NCBI RefSeq assembly: GCF_027744825.2
Contig: NC_071334.1
Coordinates: forward strand, 331,190-395,189
Direction of reading: 5' to 3'
Length of the DNA stretch: 64,000 bases
Source of the DNA: Synchiropus splendidus
Taxonomy: Eukaryota; Chordata; Actinopteri; Syngnathiformes; Callionymidae
The translations under genes and the position numbers were made by a program. The notes under the pieces are model-generated. The model made no database searches. It was not told where the DNA came from and saw nothing but the letters and a program-made list of their open reading frames with translations. Below, in pieces: positions 1 to 12,700 of the stretch (the stretch's first letter is position 1; each line of letters begins with the position of its first letter).

Positions 1-337
1 GTGGTGACGTCATTACGCTCCAGACTTGGACGCGCACACAGTGAATACTGCGTACTTGCACATGCGCCTAAAATGTATCATTTCAGATTTGAATGTTAAA
101 TATACACTATTTTAACAACTATTAAAAAAAACCACCACTTTACGTGATATAACCAGTAAACACAAGTCGTAGACCCTGCGCGTGCGTGTTACTAACATCT
201 GGTTCCAGACCCGGAACTTCCGGCGGACCGCATCTGGCAGGTGGACCGTATCTGGCAGGCGGACCGTATCTGGCAGTGACACCTGTCTCCAGGTCGTGTG
301 TGGCCAATGGAATGTGGCACCAAGTCTATGATGTGTA
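1..337. other. Unassigned left edge
   Basis: No gene is recognised here. The stretch lies outside the tandem duplication and upstream of the gypsy LTR. The only structure seen is three consecutive imperfect 18-bp copies at 224-277, sharing the core GGACCG(C/T)ATCTGGCAG. Confidence 0.5.
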
Positions 338-482
338 TGTATAAGTTCTACCACTAGGGGGCGTGTGTCAACTGTGTTGTGTGGGATTGACCTGTGGAGA
401 ATTCTAGAACAAGACAGAGAGTCCACTGACAAACAGTGGTCTCTCTGTCCGTGTCAACAACATGCAACATTGCATGGTGTCA
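338..482 (+). repeat. 5' LTR of gypsy remnant A
   Basis: It begins TGTATAAGTTC and ends TGGTGTCA, and matches 3615-3759 almost base for base. The TG...CA ends suit an LTR. It includes the AGGGGGCG and GAATTCTAGAACAAG segments also present in the 3' copy. The sequence just downstream resembles a primer-binding region, so the border may fall seven or eight bases earlier. Confidence 0.6.
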
Positions 483-1051
483 GAAGTGAAACCGAGAGGA
501 AGTGGAACAGTTAAAACCTCCAAATCATCTGAGCTTCGAAGGAAATCTGGCAGAAAACTTGATCTCATGGCGACTGGAAGCGAAGAGAAGAGTGACAAGG
601 TGAAAGGCGCGACATTATGGTGTAAACATGTAGCTGGAGATGGAGCGATAAAGGCATTTAACACCATGGGTTGTGACGAGGATGTGGATGGTTTACTGGA
701 CTCAAACAACTGTTCAGAGACACCACTGTGAGCCGCCACAGAAGAATATCACGTGCCTGCGACATGTGCTCTTCACCCGAAAACTGATGCCTACGTGACC
801 GACCTTAAGAATCAGGCACAAGACTGTGAGTTTGCGCAGCGAACAGACGAACTGATGGAAGACCGTGTCTGTGTCTGTGGCGTAAGCCATGACAGTGTGA
901 GAGCCAGGTACTTCAGGAGACGGACAAAACCCTGACACAAGCTGTGGATATCTGTCCAGCAAATCACAACAGAAAGCACTGCACGAAGAAACAGATGTAG
1001 CAGTGAATAAGACACAAGTTACCAGAACAAACAAAGACAGTAGCCAGTACT

Positions 1052-3011
1052 GTGAGACATATCAAGAAAAAGGAGAGGTGTGGTTACAATCATCAACCAA
1101 AGAAGTGTCCAGCACACGGAAAGATATGTAACCAGTGCAAGTTCAAGAATCACGTTAGTCGCATGTGCAGGTCACAAAAACAGCAGTTTCAACCCAAGAA
1201 AAATGAGAAAAAAGTAGGAGCGATAACAAAAGAAGAGGACGATGTCATGGCTTTGGGAATGATGGAGCTCAAAGCAAGTGAGCAAATAGACAAGAAGTTC
1301 CAGTTGGATACAGCAGCAACAGAGAACAATGACGACAGGAAATGGATTCTACAGCTCAAGATAAGCAACAGTGAGCTAACTGTGAAACGTGACACAGGTG
1401 TACACAGGTGCACTGTGCTGTCAGCGAGAGGCTTGAAGAGAATCACAAACAATGAGGCTGGACTGCAGACGTCTGGATGTGAGCTAGTCACTTATTCTGG
1501 ACGCATGATCGCGACGAAAGGCCAGACAAAACTCAAGTGTGACTACAAAGACAAAGAATTTGAGCTGGAACTCCAGATTGTACCGAGAGACTCACCTGCT
1601 GTTCTGGGAAGAGAATCCTGCTCCAAACTCCGACTGATCAAGCCAGTGTGCAGTGTAAATGGAAAAGACAGTAGTGACCTGCTGAATGAATGTGAGGGTG
1701 TTTTTGCTGGGTTAGGGTGTGTGCCAGGAGGGCATCACATCCAGCTCACTCCAGACGTCACCCCACTCATTCACCCGCCAAGGAAAGTGCCGAGAGCATT
1801 GACAGACAGAGTGGAAGCAGAACTGGAAAACAGGATGGAAGATCTTGGAGTCATCGTCGAGCAGAATGAGCCCACAGCCTGGGTCAACAGCATGGTCCCT
1901 GTGGTGAAGCCTAACACACTAAGAAGGGAGAACACTATCCTCTACGCACAGCTGAAGAGATCATCATCGCAGAGATGGTTTTCTCTGTAGTGGACGCCAG
2001 TCATGGCGTCTGGCAAGTGCAGTTGGAGGAGGAGAGCTCCGAGTTATGCACGTTTAACACCCCGTATGGACGTTACCTCTTCCTGCCACTTCCCTTTGGA
2101 ACATCGTCAGCTCCGGAAGTCTTCCAGAAGTACATTGCACAGAGACTGGAGGGTTTGGAAGGAGTGGTGAAGGTAGTGGATGATATCTGGGTGTGGGGAG
2201 AAGATGAAAAACAGCATGACATGAGACGGAGAGCGCTGATGGACAGGATCCGAAGCATCAACCTCAAGTTAAACACAGACAAATGTAGATTTAGAAAGAT
2301 GGAAATCACATATGTTGGTCACATTCTGTCTGCAGAGGCAGTGAAACCAGACAAGGAGAAAGTCAGAGCAATACAAGAAATGCCTGAACCAGAAGACAAG
2401 GCAGGTCTGCTGCGGTTTCTGGGCATGCTACAGTATTTGGCAAAGTTTGTCCCAAACCTCTCTGATGTGAGTGCGCCACTCCGGAAACGTCTGGAAGGTG
2501 ACGTAGCATGGCATTGGGAGACTGAGCAGCAGAAAAGGTTTAAAAAGCTGAAGACGCTTGTGAGTGAAGCTCTGGTGAAAGAGAGAGAAGAGAAACTGAA
2601 GACATTCAGAGCACGAACAGCAGCTGATGAAGAGCTGCAGATAACAGCCTGAGAGCAGTTATATGCTACTGAGAGGACATGAAGCTGACCTTGGAGCAGT
2701 CAAGTGCAAAGACAGGGCGAGAGACGTCGTGCTCTGGCCTAATATGTCAGAAGAGATTGAAGGTGTTGTGTTGAAGTGTGCGGTATGTCATGCATTCAGG
2801 AGGAAAAACACCAGAGAGCCACTCATCTGTCATGACACTCCAGAGAGCATGGGCCAAAGTTGGAACAGACTTGTTCCACTATCAGCTGATGTATGATTTG
2901 CTGTGTGTGGATTACTATTCAAAATACCCGGAACTGACAGAGACATGTGGCGACAGCTCTAAAATCAATGTTTGCAAGACATGGGATTCCAGACGAGGTC
3001 GTGTCAGATGA
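1052..3011 (+). pseudogene. gypsy gag-pol remnant (zinc knuckle, protease, RT, integrase)
   Basis: Three open segments carry the remains. At 1052-1990, a cysteine/histidine-rich knuckle (two CxxC-type pairs, about residues 10-40) precedes a protease-like stretch with DTG near residue 114 and the start of an RT domain. At 1975-2652, the RT palm carries the substituted catalytic box VVDD in place of YxDD, followed by the connection region. At 2663-3011, the integrase HHCC zinc finger is followed by a truncated core. The frame changes near 1980, the RNase H domain between about 2560 and 2660 has been lost, and the core is broken. It is a relic with no intact polyprotein. The family assignment rests on motif order, not on a search. 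Confidence 0.75.
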
Positions 3012-3614
3012 TGGTCCACCGTTCATGAGTGCTGAGCTAATGAAGGTGAGAAAGTGAGAGGAAGAGTCAGAGAGCATCAGTCGTGAGGAGACACAGCAAC
3101 AGCTCCAGATCGTTGGTTGGTCAACTGCAGGTGGAAACATCTGCAGGAGAAATCGCCGACATCTGCTAAAAACCAAAGAAGTGACTTTTCCACGATGATG
3201 CTCTGTGGACACGGAGGGTGGCTATCAAGTCAGCAGCACTCCTGCAGATACTGATGGGCTCTTGCCATCACCTGCACCGTCACCAGTGACAACACCGCTG
3301 AAAGAGACGGTGAGGCTAGACGGGAACGGAGAGGAACCAACTCAAAGGTCAAGATGTGGACGACCAATTAGACCACCAAAACGTTAGGCTCAGTGAGCAG
3401 CAGCAGCGTCATATTGAGCACATTGATTGTTTATATGGAGTGTAGTAAATCTCACTTGAAACGTTCGGGTGTATCGTTTTGAAATATACCTGCGAGTGGA
3501 AAACTGCTTTCAGAACTGTATTTCAGAAGGTTTGTTAGATCTGTTTAGGATCAAGTTGGACTTTTTCCCAAGTACAAACGTTATGAGGAATCTTAAGGGC
3601 GAAGATGTGATGGA

Positions 3615-3759
3615 TGTATAAGTTCTACCACTAGGGGGCGTGTGTCAACTGTGTTGTGTGGGATTGACCTGTGGAGAATTCTAGAACAAGACAGAGAGTC
3701 CGCTGACAAACAGTGGTGTCTCTGTCCGTGTCAACAACATGCAACATTGCATGGTGTCA
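3615..3759 (+). repeat. 3' LTR of gypsy remnant A
   Basis: Matches 338-482 at nearly every base and is the same length (145 bp). It ends in TGGTGTCA and is followed by host-like sequence. It is duplicated with the surrounding unit as 46889-47033. Confidence 0.6.
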
Positions 3760-4170
3760 GAGTTTCATCTGTTTTCTTCTTGTTCAGGACGTTCTCGCCA
3801 GGCTCAGAAACCACAGGTCCAGTCCACATCCTCCAGGGCGCAGGAGCCACTGGCAACTCACGCCACAGTGAAGACAGAGCTGATGCTTTTGTTTGTTCCT
3901 CCAGTGAAGCAGCCGCCGCTGCGTGGGGCGGAGCAAGAGATGTGCAGGACAGCACTCTTCACCTCTGTGGGCCAAAGCTTCCATGTTGGTTTGGCCGGGG
4001 CTCCTGGGAAGAAAGTCAACCTCAGCGCTTGGTTCCCCTCCATGACTGTCACAAGAGTGTGGAGCGAGGAGGAGGAGGAGTCGCAGCGTGGCCAGGTCGC
4101 CTCTGTAACCTCAGGTGCGTCTTTGAGGGACTGCTGTGAAAGAGCCTTTTTGTTGTCCCCAACTCAATAA
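3739..4170 (+). other. Conserved open frame of unknown nature; candidate exon
   Basis: An open frame of 143 codons begins within the gypsy LTR and continues into flanking sequence. The part from about 3789 to 4111 is preceded by a pyrimidine tract plus CAG (TTCTTCTTGTTCAG) and followed by a GTGCGT donor-like site, so it could be an exon. Its translation ends in an acidic EEEEES stretch and matches no family I recognise. The duplicated copy at 47013-47447 keeps the frame, including one 3-bp indel, but the two copies are too similar for this to be strong evidence of selection. It could be a chance frame. Confidence 0.2.
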
Positions 4171-5887
4171 GTGTCCAAACCCGCCTTTGCTTCTCGGTGG
4201 GCTCTTGTGTGACGAGAGCTCAGACGAAGAGGAGAAGCCACGCGCAGGACGTCTAGAGAGGCTGACACAGAGAGATCCACAAACAGAGTTGATGACACAA
4301 ACGGCAGCGCCGACACAAACAGAGAAGCAAGAGAGAGTCCAAGCTCCAGCCAAATCCAGAAACACACTGACAACAGGTCGGGCGCCAGGGAGCGGCACCT
4401 GAGAATCAACTGAGGCCGATTCTCAGGCGCAGAAGCACAAAAACACGGAGGAGAAAGGTTCAGCATCTGGCAGACTCTGTCAAGAGAGAGCAACAACACT
4501 CACCGGAGCAGGAAGTCACGGACCTGTTGGGTGAAGCATCGAAACACGAAGAGCAACCTTGCATTGAGGATTCATTCATTCATTCGGACTCAAGAGGCTC
4601 CAGGTTTCTAGTCAGTGTTGGAGGCCTGCAGCACCAGTCACCTGGAATAAATACACAATGAAGCATCTGAAGAAGGAGGAGTGAAATGTTCTGACTGAAA
4701 CACGACTCAAATACAGTGAGTTTTGGACCAAACTGTTGTGACTTTTAGCTGACAAAAACACGACGAACAGAGATGATGTGTGAATGAACAAATGAGTTTT
4801 GACACAAAACTCAGACTAGATTTGAAGATTTGGCCATCAAACAAACACTCAGGGGAAAACAATTCAAAAGTCAACAGTGTTGTGTGGGACTCACAAGTAG
4901 AGGCCCCTCAATTAGTATGATTTATTTTTATAACGTTTTGTATTATTTTGTCAAATGAAAAGAGCTTTTGGATGCATGCACAGATTCAGGAATAGGCGCA
5001 GACATTCAGTCAGGCATGTCAGGGACGGCTGAAGGCTGCTGGGGTGGACTCTGCAGGTCCATCTCACTCAGTTGTGAGGATGAACCTGCAGACCAGTGAC
5101 GCGTGACTGTGTTGCAGGTGAGTGTGGGGGTGAACTATATGACAGTGGACCTTAGTGTTGTCGGTGTACGTGGGACGGTGTGTGAGAGGCGTGTGGTTTA
5201 TCTTTATGGTGTCACGTGTGCAGTGTGCGTTTGGCTGCAGTCTGTGTAAATGTGTCCAAAGATTGCGACCGTTGGTGTATTTGCTGTTGGAGAAAGTGAA
5301 AACATGTTAAATAAGAATGATGAACCTGCAGACCAGTGACGCGTGACTGTGTTGCAGGAACTTCAATACAGGAAAACTCTACACGTTTGGACATTGCTTC
5401 GTCGTCCTCACGAAATGTGTAACATTTGATCCTATTTTGAAACAAGCAGACGATGAGCGCAGGAACGGTCCATGGACATGATGCATCCACAGCAGTCCCC
5501 ACCACAGGAAGTGCTGTTGACCTGACGTGAGCTTGAGCTTTGGACAGGTGCGGCGCAGGTGAACTCTGAACTGAAGCCTGTTGGCGCTCTGCTCACCACT
5601 CCTGGATTCTCTCCTCTGTGTCAAGTGGACTTTGGACCAAAGGTGTGAGTGACACTGAGACGTCTTGAGGCTCCAGGTGGGTTTGGGTTCATCCTGGTGG
5701 TCTGGATCATTTCAGCAGCTGAGGAGTCTGGAGTCACACACAGACACACCACATGGCTGGAACTGGACTCTGGAAAACACACACTCACCTCTCGCCCCGC
5801 CTCCCTCACGGAGGCGTGTTCCTCTGTCACAGTGTGTTTCAGGATCAGAAGGAGCTGAGCTTCACCTGAGGAGATTCACCTGCAAAC
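4171..5887. other. Non-coding stretch with a 40-bp direct repeat
   Basis: No convincing gene is seen. A perfect 40-bp direct repeat occurs at 5079-5118 and 5319-5358, exactly 240 bp apart (start GATGAACCTGCAGACC, end GTGTTGCAGG). The short open frames on both strands here are probably chance. Confidence 0.5.
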
Positions 5888-5930
5888 ATGGACGACACAC
5901 GTCTGCAGACCAGAGGAGAGCTGCTCACAG
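5888..5930 (+). other. Candidate short 5' exon upstream of NLR gene A
   Basis: An ATG in good context (AAACATGG) opens 14 codons ending at a GTCAGT donor. The same structure is kept in unit B at 49165-49207. It could be an untranslated or alternative first exon of the NLR gene, spliced across the minisatellite. It could also be chance. The NLR reading frame does not need it. Confidence 0.2.
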
Positions 5931-5962
5931 GTCAGTGACCTTCTGACTGGCCACACTGGAGG

Positions 5963-8170
5963 GTGAAGGGATGAATCAGGAGTGTGATCTGAGGTGAAGG
6001 GATGAATCAGGAGTGTGATCTGAGGTGAAGGGATGAATCAGGAGTGTGATCTGAGGTGAACGGATGAATCAGGAGTGTGATCTGAGGTGAACGGATGAAT
6101 CAGGAGTGTGATCTGAGGTGAACGGATGAATCAGGAGTGTGATCTGAGGTGAAGGGATGAATCAGGAGTGAGGTGCTGAGGTGAAGGGATGAATCAGGAG
6201 TGAGGTCCTGAGGTGAAGGGATGAATCAGGAGTGAGGTCCTGAGGTGAAGGGATGAATCAGGAGTGAGGTCCTGAGGTGAAGGGATGAATCAGGAGTGTG
6301 ATCTGAGGTGAAGGGATGAATCAGGAGTGTGATCTGAGGTGAAGGGATGAATCAGGAGTGTGATCTGAGGTGAAGGGATGAATCAGGAGTGTGATCTGAG
6401 GTGAAGGGATGAATCAGGAGTGTGATCCTGAGGTGAAGGGATGAATCAGGAGTGACGTCCTGAGGTGAAGGGATGAATCAGGAGTGTGATCTGAGGTGAA
6501 GGGATGAATCAGGAGTGAGGTCTGAGGTGAAGGGATGAATCAGGAGTGTGATCTGAGGTGAATGGATTAATCAGGAGTGAGGTCCTGATGTGAAGGGATG
6601 AATCAGGAGTGTGATCTGAGGTGAAGGGATGAATCAGGAGTACGGTCCTGAGGTGAAGGGATGAATCAGGAGTGTGATCTGAGGTGAAGGGATGAATCAG
6701 GAGTGAGGTCCTGAGGTGAAGGGATGAATCAGGAGTGAGGTGCTGAGGTGAAAGGATGAATCAGGAGTGAGGTCCTGAGGTGAATGGATGAATCAGGAGT
6801 GTGATCTGAGGTGAAGGGATGAATCAGGAGTGTGATCTGAGGTGAAGGGATGAATCAGGAGTGAGGTGATGAGGTGAAGGGATGAATCAGGAGTGTGATC
6901 TGAGGTGAAGGGATGAATCAGGAGTGAGGTCCTGAGGTGAAGGGATGAATCAGGAGTGAGGTCCTGAGGTGAAGGGATGAATCAGGAGTGTGATCTGAGG
7001 TGAAGGGATGAATCAGGAGTGTGATCTGAGGTGAAGGGATGAATCAGGAGTGAGGTCCTGAGGTGAAGGGATGAATCAGGAGTGTGATCTGAGGTGAAGG
7101 GATGAATCAGGAGTGAGGTCCTGAGGTGAAGGGATGAATCAGGAGTGAGGTGCTGAGGTGAAGGGATGAATCAGGAGTGTGATCTGAGGTGAAGGGATGA
7201 ATCAGGAGTGTGATCTGAGGTGAAGGGATGAATCAGGAGTGTGATCTGAGGTGAAGGGATGAATCAGGAGTGTGATCTGAGGTGAAGGGATGAATCAGGA
7301 GTGTGATCTGAGGTGAAGGGATGAATCAGGAGTGAGGTCCTGAGGTGAAGGGATGAATCAGGAGTGACGTCCTGAGGTGAAGGGATGAATCAGGAGTGTG
7401 ATCTGAGGTGAAGGGATGAATCAGGAGTGAGGTCCTGAGGTGAAGGGATGAATCAGGAGTGAGGTGCTGAGGTGAAGGGATGAATCAGGAGTGTGATCTG
7501 AGGTGAAGGGATGAATCAGGAGTGAGGTCCTGAGGTGAAGGGATGAATCAGGAGTGAGGTGCTGAGGTGAAGGGATGAATCAGGAGTGTGATCTGAGGTG
7601 AAGGGATGAATCAGGAGTGTGATCTGAGGTGAAGGGATGAATCAGCAGTGAGGTCTGAGGTGAAGGGATGAATCAGGAGTGTGATCTGAGGTGAAAGGAT
7701 GAATCAGGAGTGTGATCTGAGGTGAAAGGATGAATCAGGAGTGTGATCTGAGGTGAAGGGATGAAGCAGCAGTGAGGTCTGAGGTGAAGGGATGAATCAG
7801 GAGTGAGGTCCTGAGGTGAAGGGATGAATCAGGAGTGTGATATGAGGTGAAGGGATGAATCAGGAGTGAGGTCCTGAGGTGAAGGGATGAATCAGGAGTG
7901 AGGTGCTGAGGTGAAGGGATGAATCAGGAGTGTGATCTGAGGTGAAGGGATGAATCAGCAGTGAGGTCTGAGGTGAAAGGATGAATCAGGAGTGTGATCT
8001 GAGGTGAAAGGATGAATCAGGAGTGTGATCTGAGGTGAAGGGATGAATCAGCAGTGAGGTCTGAGGTGAAGGGATGAATCAGGAGTGTGATCTGAGGTGA
8101 AGGGATGAATCAGGAGTGTGATCTGAGGTGAAGGGATGAATCAGGAGTGTGATCTGAGGTGAAGGGATGA
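5963..8170. repeat. 31-32 bp minisatellite, about 70 units (unit A)
   Basis: A head-to-tail array whose unit reads GAAGGGATGAATCAGGAGTG followed by either TGATCTGAGGT (31 bp) or AGGTCCTGAGGT or AGGTGCTGAGGT (32 bp). The two main variants are interspersed in short runs. About 2.2 kb is occupied here and about 1.33 kb in unit B. It lies roughly 1.6 kb upstream of the NLR start codon. Confidence 0.95.
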
Positions 8171-9767
8171 GTGAGAAGAGACTAACTCTCCAGTGCTGGT
8201 GGAAACTCAGCTGATAATGTGTCGACTGGTTGAATGGAGTGAAAGAAGAAAAGAGCAGGAAGTGAAGTCAAGTGAACAGTCAAGTCAGTGCAGAGGTGCA
8301 GCTGCTCTCATCTCAACACAGTCAGAGTTTACGACTCTGCTGACTGTGATACAGAGTGATAAACCTGGACTGTGGACAGGTGTGGCAGCAGCAGCAGGTG
8401 ACCTCTGACCCTCAGCGTCCCAGTGAGTCATGGCGACGCCCCTGAAAAACAGCTGGCCTCAGCACTGACAGGGAGACGGAAGAGATGTCCAGCTTGAACG
8501 TGCTCTTCTTCCCTCTCACTTTTCTGCCCAGAATGTGATGCAGTGACAGTCAGTGGTTGATCAAAATACACAGTGAGTGAACACAGCAAACTTCACTTGT
8601 GACGTACAAATGTACAAGCAGGGGGTCAGTTCTTCTGTACGGAGCCTCGGGCCTCACAGGGAAATCCAAAATACATTCAGTCGTGGCCACCAAAGGGAAC
8701 AAAACACTCATTTGAGGGAACAGAACAGTCAACTGAGGCGCTGATGATGGCGCGAGAGAAGGTGCGCCTGTTGGTGCCCACAAATGAGTACTTCCTTCCC
8801 TCCAATGAGTATCTGCTCAGCAGGTTTTACTTGCTTTTATTGCCGTATTTTTGCCTTGTCAGGTCTGGGCTGCGTAAATCTGAGTTGATCTGAACGGTAT
8901 TTCATCTTCTATGGTCCCAGTTGCACTGAACAGCTCCATAAAACACTCTACTGACAGTGTGGTGAGAGTGAAAGATGATTCTGTTCATCGGACCGACTGA
9001 ATGGCACTGACCAATGAGACGCCTCTGTTCAAGTCACGTGACGTGAAGCGATGTTGTTGTGTTGTAAGTGTGGAGTCACGCGCTCGGCCGGAGTACTGAG
9101 GTAGACAACAGACAGCAGGGGTTCAGACTCCGTCTCTTCTCAGCTGGAGAGCCACACAACTACACAACTCACTGCACACGTGTCCAGGCTACAGTCAGGT
9201 GTCTGAAAACATCCGGTCAGACAGACGTGGCAGGTGGATTCACACCTTCATCCATCTGCTCACAAACACAGGTGATCGTCACGCTGCACAGCTGCAGGTG
9301 GAGGGACACGTCACTGGATCAGACGACACATTTACCAGTTAGGAGCTTTGCTCCAGTCAGGGCTCCACAGTCAGACGTCATGTGGAGAAGAGCAGCAGCT
9401 GCTCTGCTCTCAGTCTCAGTCTCAGTGAGTCAATGATGAAGGTGTTTGAAGTGCAGCACAGCTGAGCTGACTTCTGTCCTAGTGTCTCTGCTGTGAGGAC
9501 TCCAGGCCGACACACACCTCAGGAGGTCCAGCGTGTGCTCTTCTGTTTCTCACTGACGTAGTACAGGAACAGGCAAACTCAGCTGCCAGATCCTGTTCTG
9601 CAGAAGTGGAACCTTCATGTTGTGTTCAACCCTCAGAAGTGAGGAGGCTTCTGGGGAGAGAGAGAGAGACGGCTGGGCTTCTTTGCTCTGGTGCTGCCCC
9701 CGCGACCCCAGCTCAGAGAAGCTGTGGAGAACAGAGGGATGGAGTCACTTCCAGCAGGGAAGAGAAG
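8171..9767. other. Upstream region of NLR gene A, no gene recognised
   Basis: No domain-bearing frame is visible. The 122-codon frame at 9068-9436 has no recognisable motif, and its unit B copy differs by several changes. The stretch probably contains the NLR promoter and 5' UTR; I could not identify a TATA box with confidence. An AG-rich run (9657-9670) lies just before the coding start. Confidence 0.4.
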
Positions 9768-12700
9768 ATGGAAGAGAATCTCATGTTGTGTTTGTGTGAA
9801 GGTGACGCCTCTGCTGAGACTCGGGGCAGAGAGGAGGGAGACCCCCCCTCTAAAGGAGCTGGGAGCAGAGCTCAGAGGTGAGATGAGGACTGTCCTCCAG
9901 GTCAGAGCTCCTGTCTCTCCTCCATCCTCATTCTCACTGCAACTGCTGTGTTGAAGATCTGAGCTGCAGCCACAAGCACCTGGACCTGGACCTGGACCTG
10001 GACCTGGACCCAGCTGTGTGTCTCTGAAGAGTGACCGCTCGATGTGGAGATGGATTGACTTCAGAGGAGGAGCGGCGTCTTCAGCTCCAAGGTGAGAAGG
10101 TCCAAGTGTGAGACTCTCAGCTCCACACAGACACAGGGACTCATGAAAACTCATGAGTCTCCTCTTGACCAGGAAAGTGACCACGTCCTCACCTGCACAC
10201 GTGTCACATCACTTCTGTCCACGATACACTATAGTGACTCACCACACCAGCAGGGGGCGACACAGACAGACACAATTCTGACCCTCAAACGTTCATGCGT
10301 TCACAGTTGTAGTCCAGAGAGGGACGGCTGCAGCAGTGTGAGGACACCTAGAGGTCAGCTGGTGAATAACAGGACGTGAGAGTTGATTGGAGTTGTGTTT
10401 CCATCAGGATCCATCAGGAGTCTGGACTCTGCTGTGACTCTCTGAAGAGTCATGTCTCCAAGGATCTCGGGATTGACTTCAAAGCTGAAGAGTCTCCGGA
10501 GGAGAGGTGAGATGATGTTCCTCCAGGCTCATGTTTGTCTTAAGATGGTCCGGTCTGGAGGTCTGGGTGGAACCTTCTCGTCTGATTGTCTCCACACTGA
10601 TGTTTAGAACCTTCAATATGACGAGAGCTTATTGCCTGTCTGACTTCATCTCTTCTCCTCAGAGAGGACCATCAGAGCTCAGAGCTTCTCAGTGGTCAGC
10701 AACATCCAGACTCTGCACGGCAGGTATGAACATGGATGAGTCAAGGTTCTCATCTGAGAAGTTCCTTCTGCGGAGTCTCACTTCAGCTGGATCCAACTTC
10801 AAACCTTCTGGAGATGCTCCTCCATCATCTGACTTTCTTCTGTTCTGATTCTGTTCCAGCGGCTGGAGGAGAAGTTCCTCAGCTATGTGAGCAGAGTCTG
10901 GAGGCTTCTGAGTCCAGATGAGCCAGAACCTCCAGAGACTGAGGAAGAGGAGCAGTGGAGGAGCATCAGGGAAGAATTCCTGAAGATCACAGTTCACCTG
11001 CTGAGGAACATGGAGGAGGAGGATCTGGCCCAGCGTCTGTGGAGCAGTAAGAACATTCAAACACCTCCAACATGATGAACATGTGGAACATGTGTGCATC
11101 AGATCTATGAGTCCGTCTGAAGGAGAAGAACCAACATCTGAAGCTGAAGATCTTCCTCCAGCTTCACCTTCTAGAATGACTTGTTCTTCGTTTCTTCATC
11201 GACAAACACACATCACACAACATGACACAGCGAGATACATGGAGCGACACATGACTGAAACCAATTCCAGCCAATGAAGCCGAGTCGAAGACAAACAGAA
11301 TTCATGTCATCACAGACTAGAACTTGGGTGGTTGATCCAGGTGATTCCACTGGTCCCTCCTCCTCAGATGTCGCCAGCAGCTCGTCCACGCTGCACTCAT
11401 CGCAGGCAGTAGCTCAGCTCTCCTCTTCCTCACTCCCCAGAAACTCCTCATTGATGTGCACTGAGCTGTTCTTCAGATGAGTCATGCCAAATGGTCCTGA
11501 AATCCTTGACGGAGCCAAGAAATGCTGATTCTGCCTGTGTCAGAGAGTCACTGGCATCTTGACTCCTCTGATCATGTGACTTCTCTCTTCACTCAGGAAG
11601 TGCTGCTGGAGGGTGTGCAGGGCGACTGAAGAGGAGCCTGCAGAAGAAGTTCCACAGTGTGTCTGAGGGGGTCGCTAGAGCAGGAAACTCTGCCCCTCTG
11701 AATCAGATCTACACAGAGCTCTACATCACTGAGGGGGGCACAGAGCAGGTCAACCAGGAGCACGAGGTCCGACAGATCGAAGCAGCAACCAGGCAGCAGA
11801 CCAGACCAGGAACTACCATCAGAGCAGAAGACCTCTTTAAAGCCTCACCTGACACAGAGCCACCAATCAGGAGCCTGCTGACGAAGGGCGTGGCTGGCAT
11901 TGGGAAGACCCTCCTGACACAGAAGCTGACTCTGGACTGGGCTGAAGACAAAGCCCACCACAACTTCCAGCTGGTGTTTCCTTTCACCTTCAGAGAGCTG
12001 AACCTGCTGAAAGAGAAGTTGAGTTTGGTGGAACTTGTTCATCTCTTCTTTCCTGAAACCAAAGACTCAGGACTCAGCAGCTTTGAAGGAGTCCAGGTTC
12101 TGTTCATCTTGGACGGTCTGGACGAGTGTCGACTCCCTCTGGACTTCAACAGTCGGGTCCTGAGAGCAGCTACAGAGTCCACCTCAGTAGACGTCCTGCT
12201 GACCAACCTCATCAGGGGGAAGCTGCTTCCCTCAGCTCAGCTCTGGATCACCACACGACCTGCAGCAGCCAATCAGATCCCTCCTGAGTGTGTGGACATG
12301 GTGACCGAGGTCAGAGGGTTCACTGACCTCCAGAAGGAGGAGTACTTCAGGAAGAGGTTCAGACGAAAGAAGCAGACCACCGTCATGTCTCACATCAGGA
12401 GCTCACGAAGCCTCTACATCATGTGTCACATCCCCATCTTCTGCTGGATCACTGCCACAGTTCTGGAGGACATGTTGAAGAGCAGAGGGACCGGAGAGCT
12501 GCCCAAGACCCTGACTGAGATGTACATCCACTTCCTGGTGGTTCAGGCCAAGGTCAAGAAGCTCAAGTACCATGGAGGAGCTGGGACCGACAAGGTTTGG
12601 GATCCTGAGAGCAGGAAGATGGTGAAGTCTCTGGGAAAACTGGCTTTTGAGCAGCTGCAGAGAGGAAACTTGATCTTCTATGAATCAGACCTCACAGAGT

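Larger units (their letters stand above)
338..3759 (+). mobile_element. Decayed Ty3/gypsy-like LTR retrotransposon (unit A)
   Basis: Two near-identical 145-bp direct repeats (338-482 and 3615-3759) bound a plus-strand gag-pol remnant. The order is CCHC-like zinc knuckle, DTG protease, reverse transcriptase, integrase zinc finger and integrase core fragments, which is the Ty3/gypsy order. The RNase H region is missing and the integrase core is shortened and out of frame, so the copy cannot be autonomous. LTR borders are uncertain by a few bases and no clean target duplication was found: the five bases outside the two LTRs differ. The left breakpoint of the tandem duplication lies inside this element near 1603, so unit B carries only its 3' part. 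Confidence 0.75.

Noticed and set aside
5963..8170. CRISPR-like regular array
   Set aside because: There are no unique spacers; units are contiguous head-to-tail variants of one 31-32 bp motif, and the context is a vertebrate genome.
9068..9436. 122-codon frame upstream of the NLR as a gene
   Set aside because: No recognisable domain, no clear splice context, and composition like the surrounding non-coding DNA.
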